Shown in pieces: positions 5,430 through 6,183 of a stretch of 6,183 nt of DNA (within the stretch, counting starts at the first letter, position 1; each line of letters starts with the position of its first letter). The stretch is from Helicobacteraceae bacterium (lineage in GTDB: Bacteria; Campylobacterota; Campylobacteria; Campylobacterales; Sulfurimonadaceae), in the NCBI GenBank assembly GCA_027081565.1, contig JALWKG010000090.1:1-6183 (forward strand). The letters are read 5' to 3'. The position numbers were made by a program, and so were the translations under genes. A model generated the notes under the pieces. It saw only the letters and a program-made list of their open reading frames with translations. It searched no databases and was not told the DNA's origin.

Positions 5430-6183
5430 GTGCAAGAGCCGTACAAAAGTAAAAATATCGCTGGTGTCATGGCCCGCATGTTTCTTAACAACCCTTTGAC
5501 TATGGTTCTTTTGGTCACGATCTTGCTACTAGGTTACATCACCCTTAACATTGCCCCCCGTGAAGAAGATCCACAGATCGCCGTCAGTGGGGGATCTATT
5601 GTTGTTGTGATCCCTGGAGCTACACCGGAAGCGATTACTAATGTTGTCATCAAACCTTTAGAACGCCGAATTAGAGAGATCAAGGGTGTTGAACATGTTT
5701 ATGGTACTGCCATGAACAATGTCGGGATGATCAATGTCCAGTATCTCATCGGTGAAGACAGAGAGTCCTCTAATCTCAAACTTTATGACAAAGTCATGCA
5801 GAACATGGACACCATGCCTGAGGGTGTGATGATGCCACTTGTCAAGCCTTTTGACATTGACATCGACATCCCTGTGGCGACCATCGCTTTTTTTCAAAAA
5901 GATGGGAGTGATGAAAACACCATAGAGCAGTACCGTTTGGTACGCGAGGTTCAACAAGATATCAATGCCATAGAAAATGTCTCTAAAAGTACCTTAAAAG
6001 GTATCAATCATCCACAATTCAACATCTTGGTTGACCTCGATAAACTCTCAGGCTATCATCTCTCTCTTGGACAGATCATGCATTCGGTCAAAGCGATCGC
6101 TAAAAATGCTCCTAACATCCAGGCTCCCTCTAAAAATGGAACACTCATCGTCTTTGGAGTTCAAAATGCTATTGAAAATGTGG
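5430..6183 (+). CDS. RND efflux transporter permease, N-terminal part (3' end outside window)
   Basis: The first 251 codons of an AcrB-type proton-driven inner-membrane pump, typically about 1000-1050 residues. The start is GTG, giving MQEPYKSKNIAGVMARMFLN, followed by the first transmembrane helix (about 22-43, NPLTMVLLVTILLLGYITL). The PREEDP segment (43-48) is a hallmark of one broad RND branch found across proteobacteria. IPGATPEAI (61-69), KPLERRIREIKGVEHVYG (75-92) and MPEGVMMPLVKPFDIDIDIP (129-148) are the conserved porter-domain strands, and VDLDKLSGYHLS (201-212) begins the next porter subdomain. The proton-relay Asp residues lie beyond the window. With the short adaptor 5 bases upstream this forms an efflux operon. 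No outer-membrane channel gene is seen here. The substrate cannot be told from the N-terminus. Confidence 0.93.
   Translation, partial: MQEPYKSKNIAGVMARMFLNNPLTMVLLVTILLLGYITLNIAPREEDPQIAVSGGSIVVVIPGATPEAITNVVIKPLERRIREIKGVEHVYGTAMNNVGMINVQYLIGEDRESSNLKLYDKVMQNMDTMPEGVMMPLVKPFDIDIDIPVATIAFFQKDGSDENTIEQYRLVREVQQDINAIENVSKSTLKGINHPQFNILVDLDKLSGYHLSLGQIMHSVKAIAKNAPNIQAPSKNGTLIVFGVQNAIENV

Overview
The window looks like a chromosomal segment of a Campylobacterota (epsilonproteobacterial) genome, of the Sulfurimonas/Sulfurovum kind. The reasons are AT-rich intergenic DNA, promoters with a good -10 but no clear -35, and a menaquinone-type aminofutalosine deaminase gene abutting a short SppA-type peptidase gene. 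From memory, that gene pair also occurs in Campylobacter. The genus is inference only.

Layout from left to right. Bases 1-1293 (+) hold the 3' end of an amidohydrolase gene (futalosine menaquinone pathway) and, directly after its stop codon, a complete 289-residue inner-membrane signal-peptide peptidase (sppA). Bases 1294-1521 are a gene-poor convergent gap that is unusually GC-rich for this window and carries a long-range inverted repeat. Bases 1522-3686 (-) hold two exported proteins of unknown function. The promoter-proximal one (2733-3686) is built almost wholly from 22 uninterrupted, in-register 11-residue repeats. The distal one (1522-2607) has a signal peptide, a Val/Thr/Pro linker and a C-terminal globular part. 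Between them lie an intrinsic terminator, an abutting hairpin around the stop codon, and a dyad flanked by direct repeats, so they are probably partly or wholly separate transcription units. Bases 3687-4047 are a very AT-rich divergent intergenic region with an 11+11 bp palindrome and a promoter for the gene to its right. Bases 4048-4455 (+) encode a small exported monoheme cytochrome of the class II (c'/c556) type. Bases 4603-6183 (+) hold an RND efflux pair: a periplasmic adaptor followed after 5 bp by an RND permease that starts at GTG and runs off the window.

Most of the products act at or beyond the inner membrane: SppA, the two exported proteins, the cytochrome and the RND pump. Nothing in the sequence ties them into one pathway. 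The strongest candidate for something undescribed is the secreted hendecad-repeat protein. Three adjacent repeats are identical in protein but differ at many synonymous sites, which suggests that the repeat sequence is maintained by selection.
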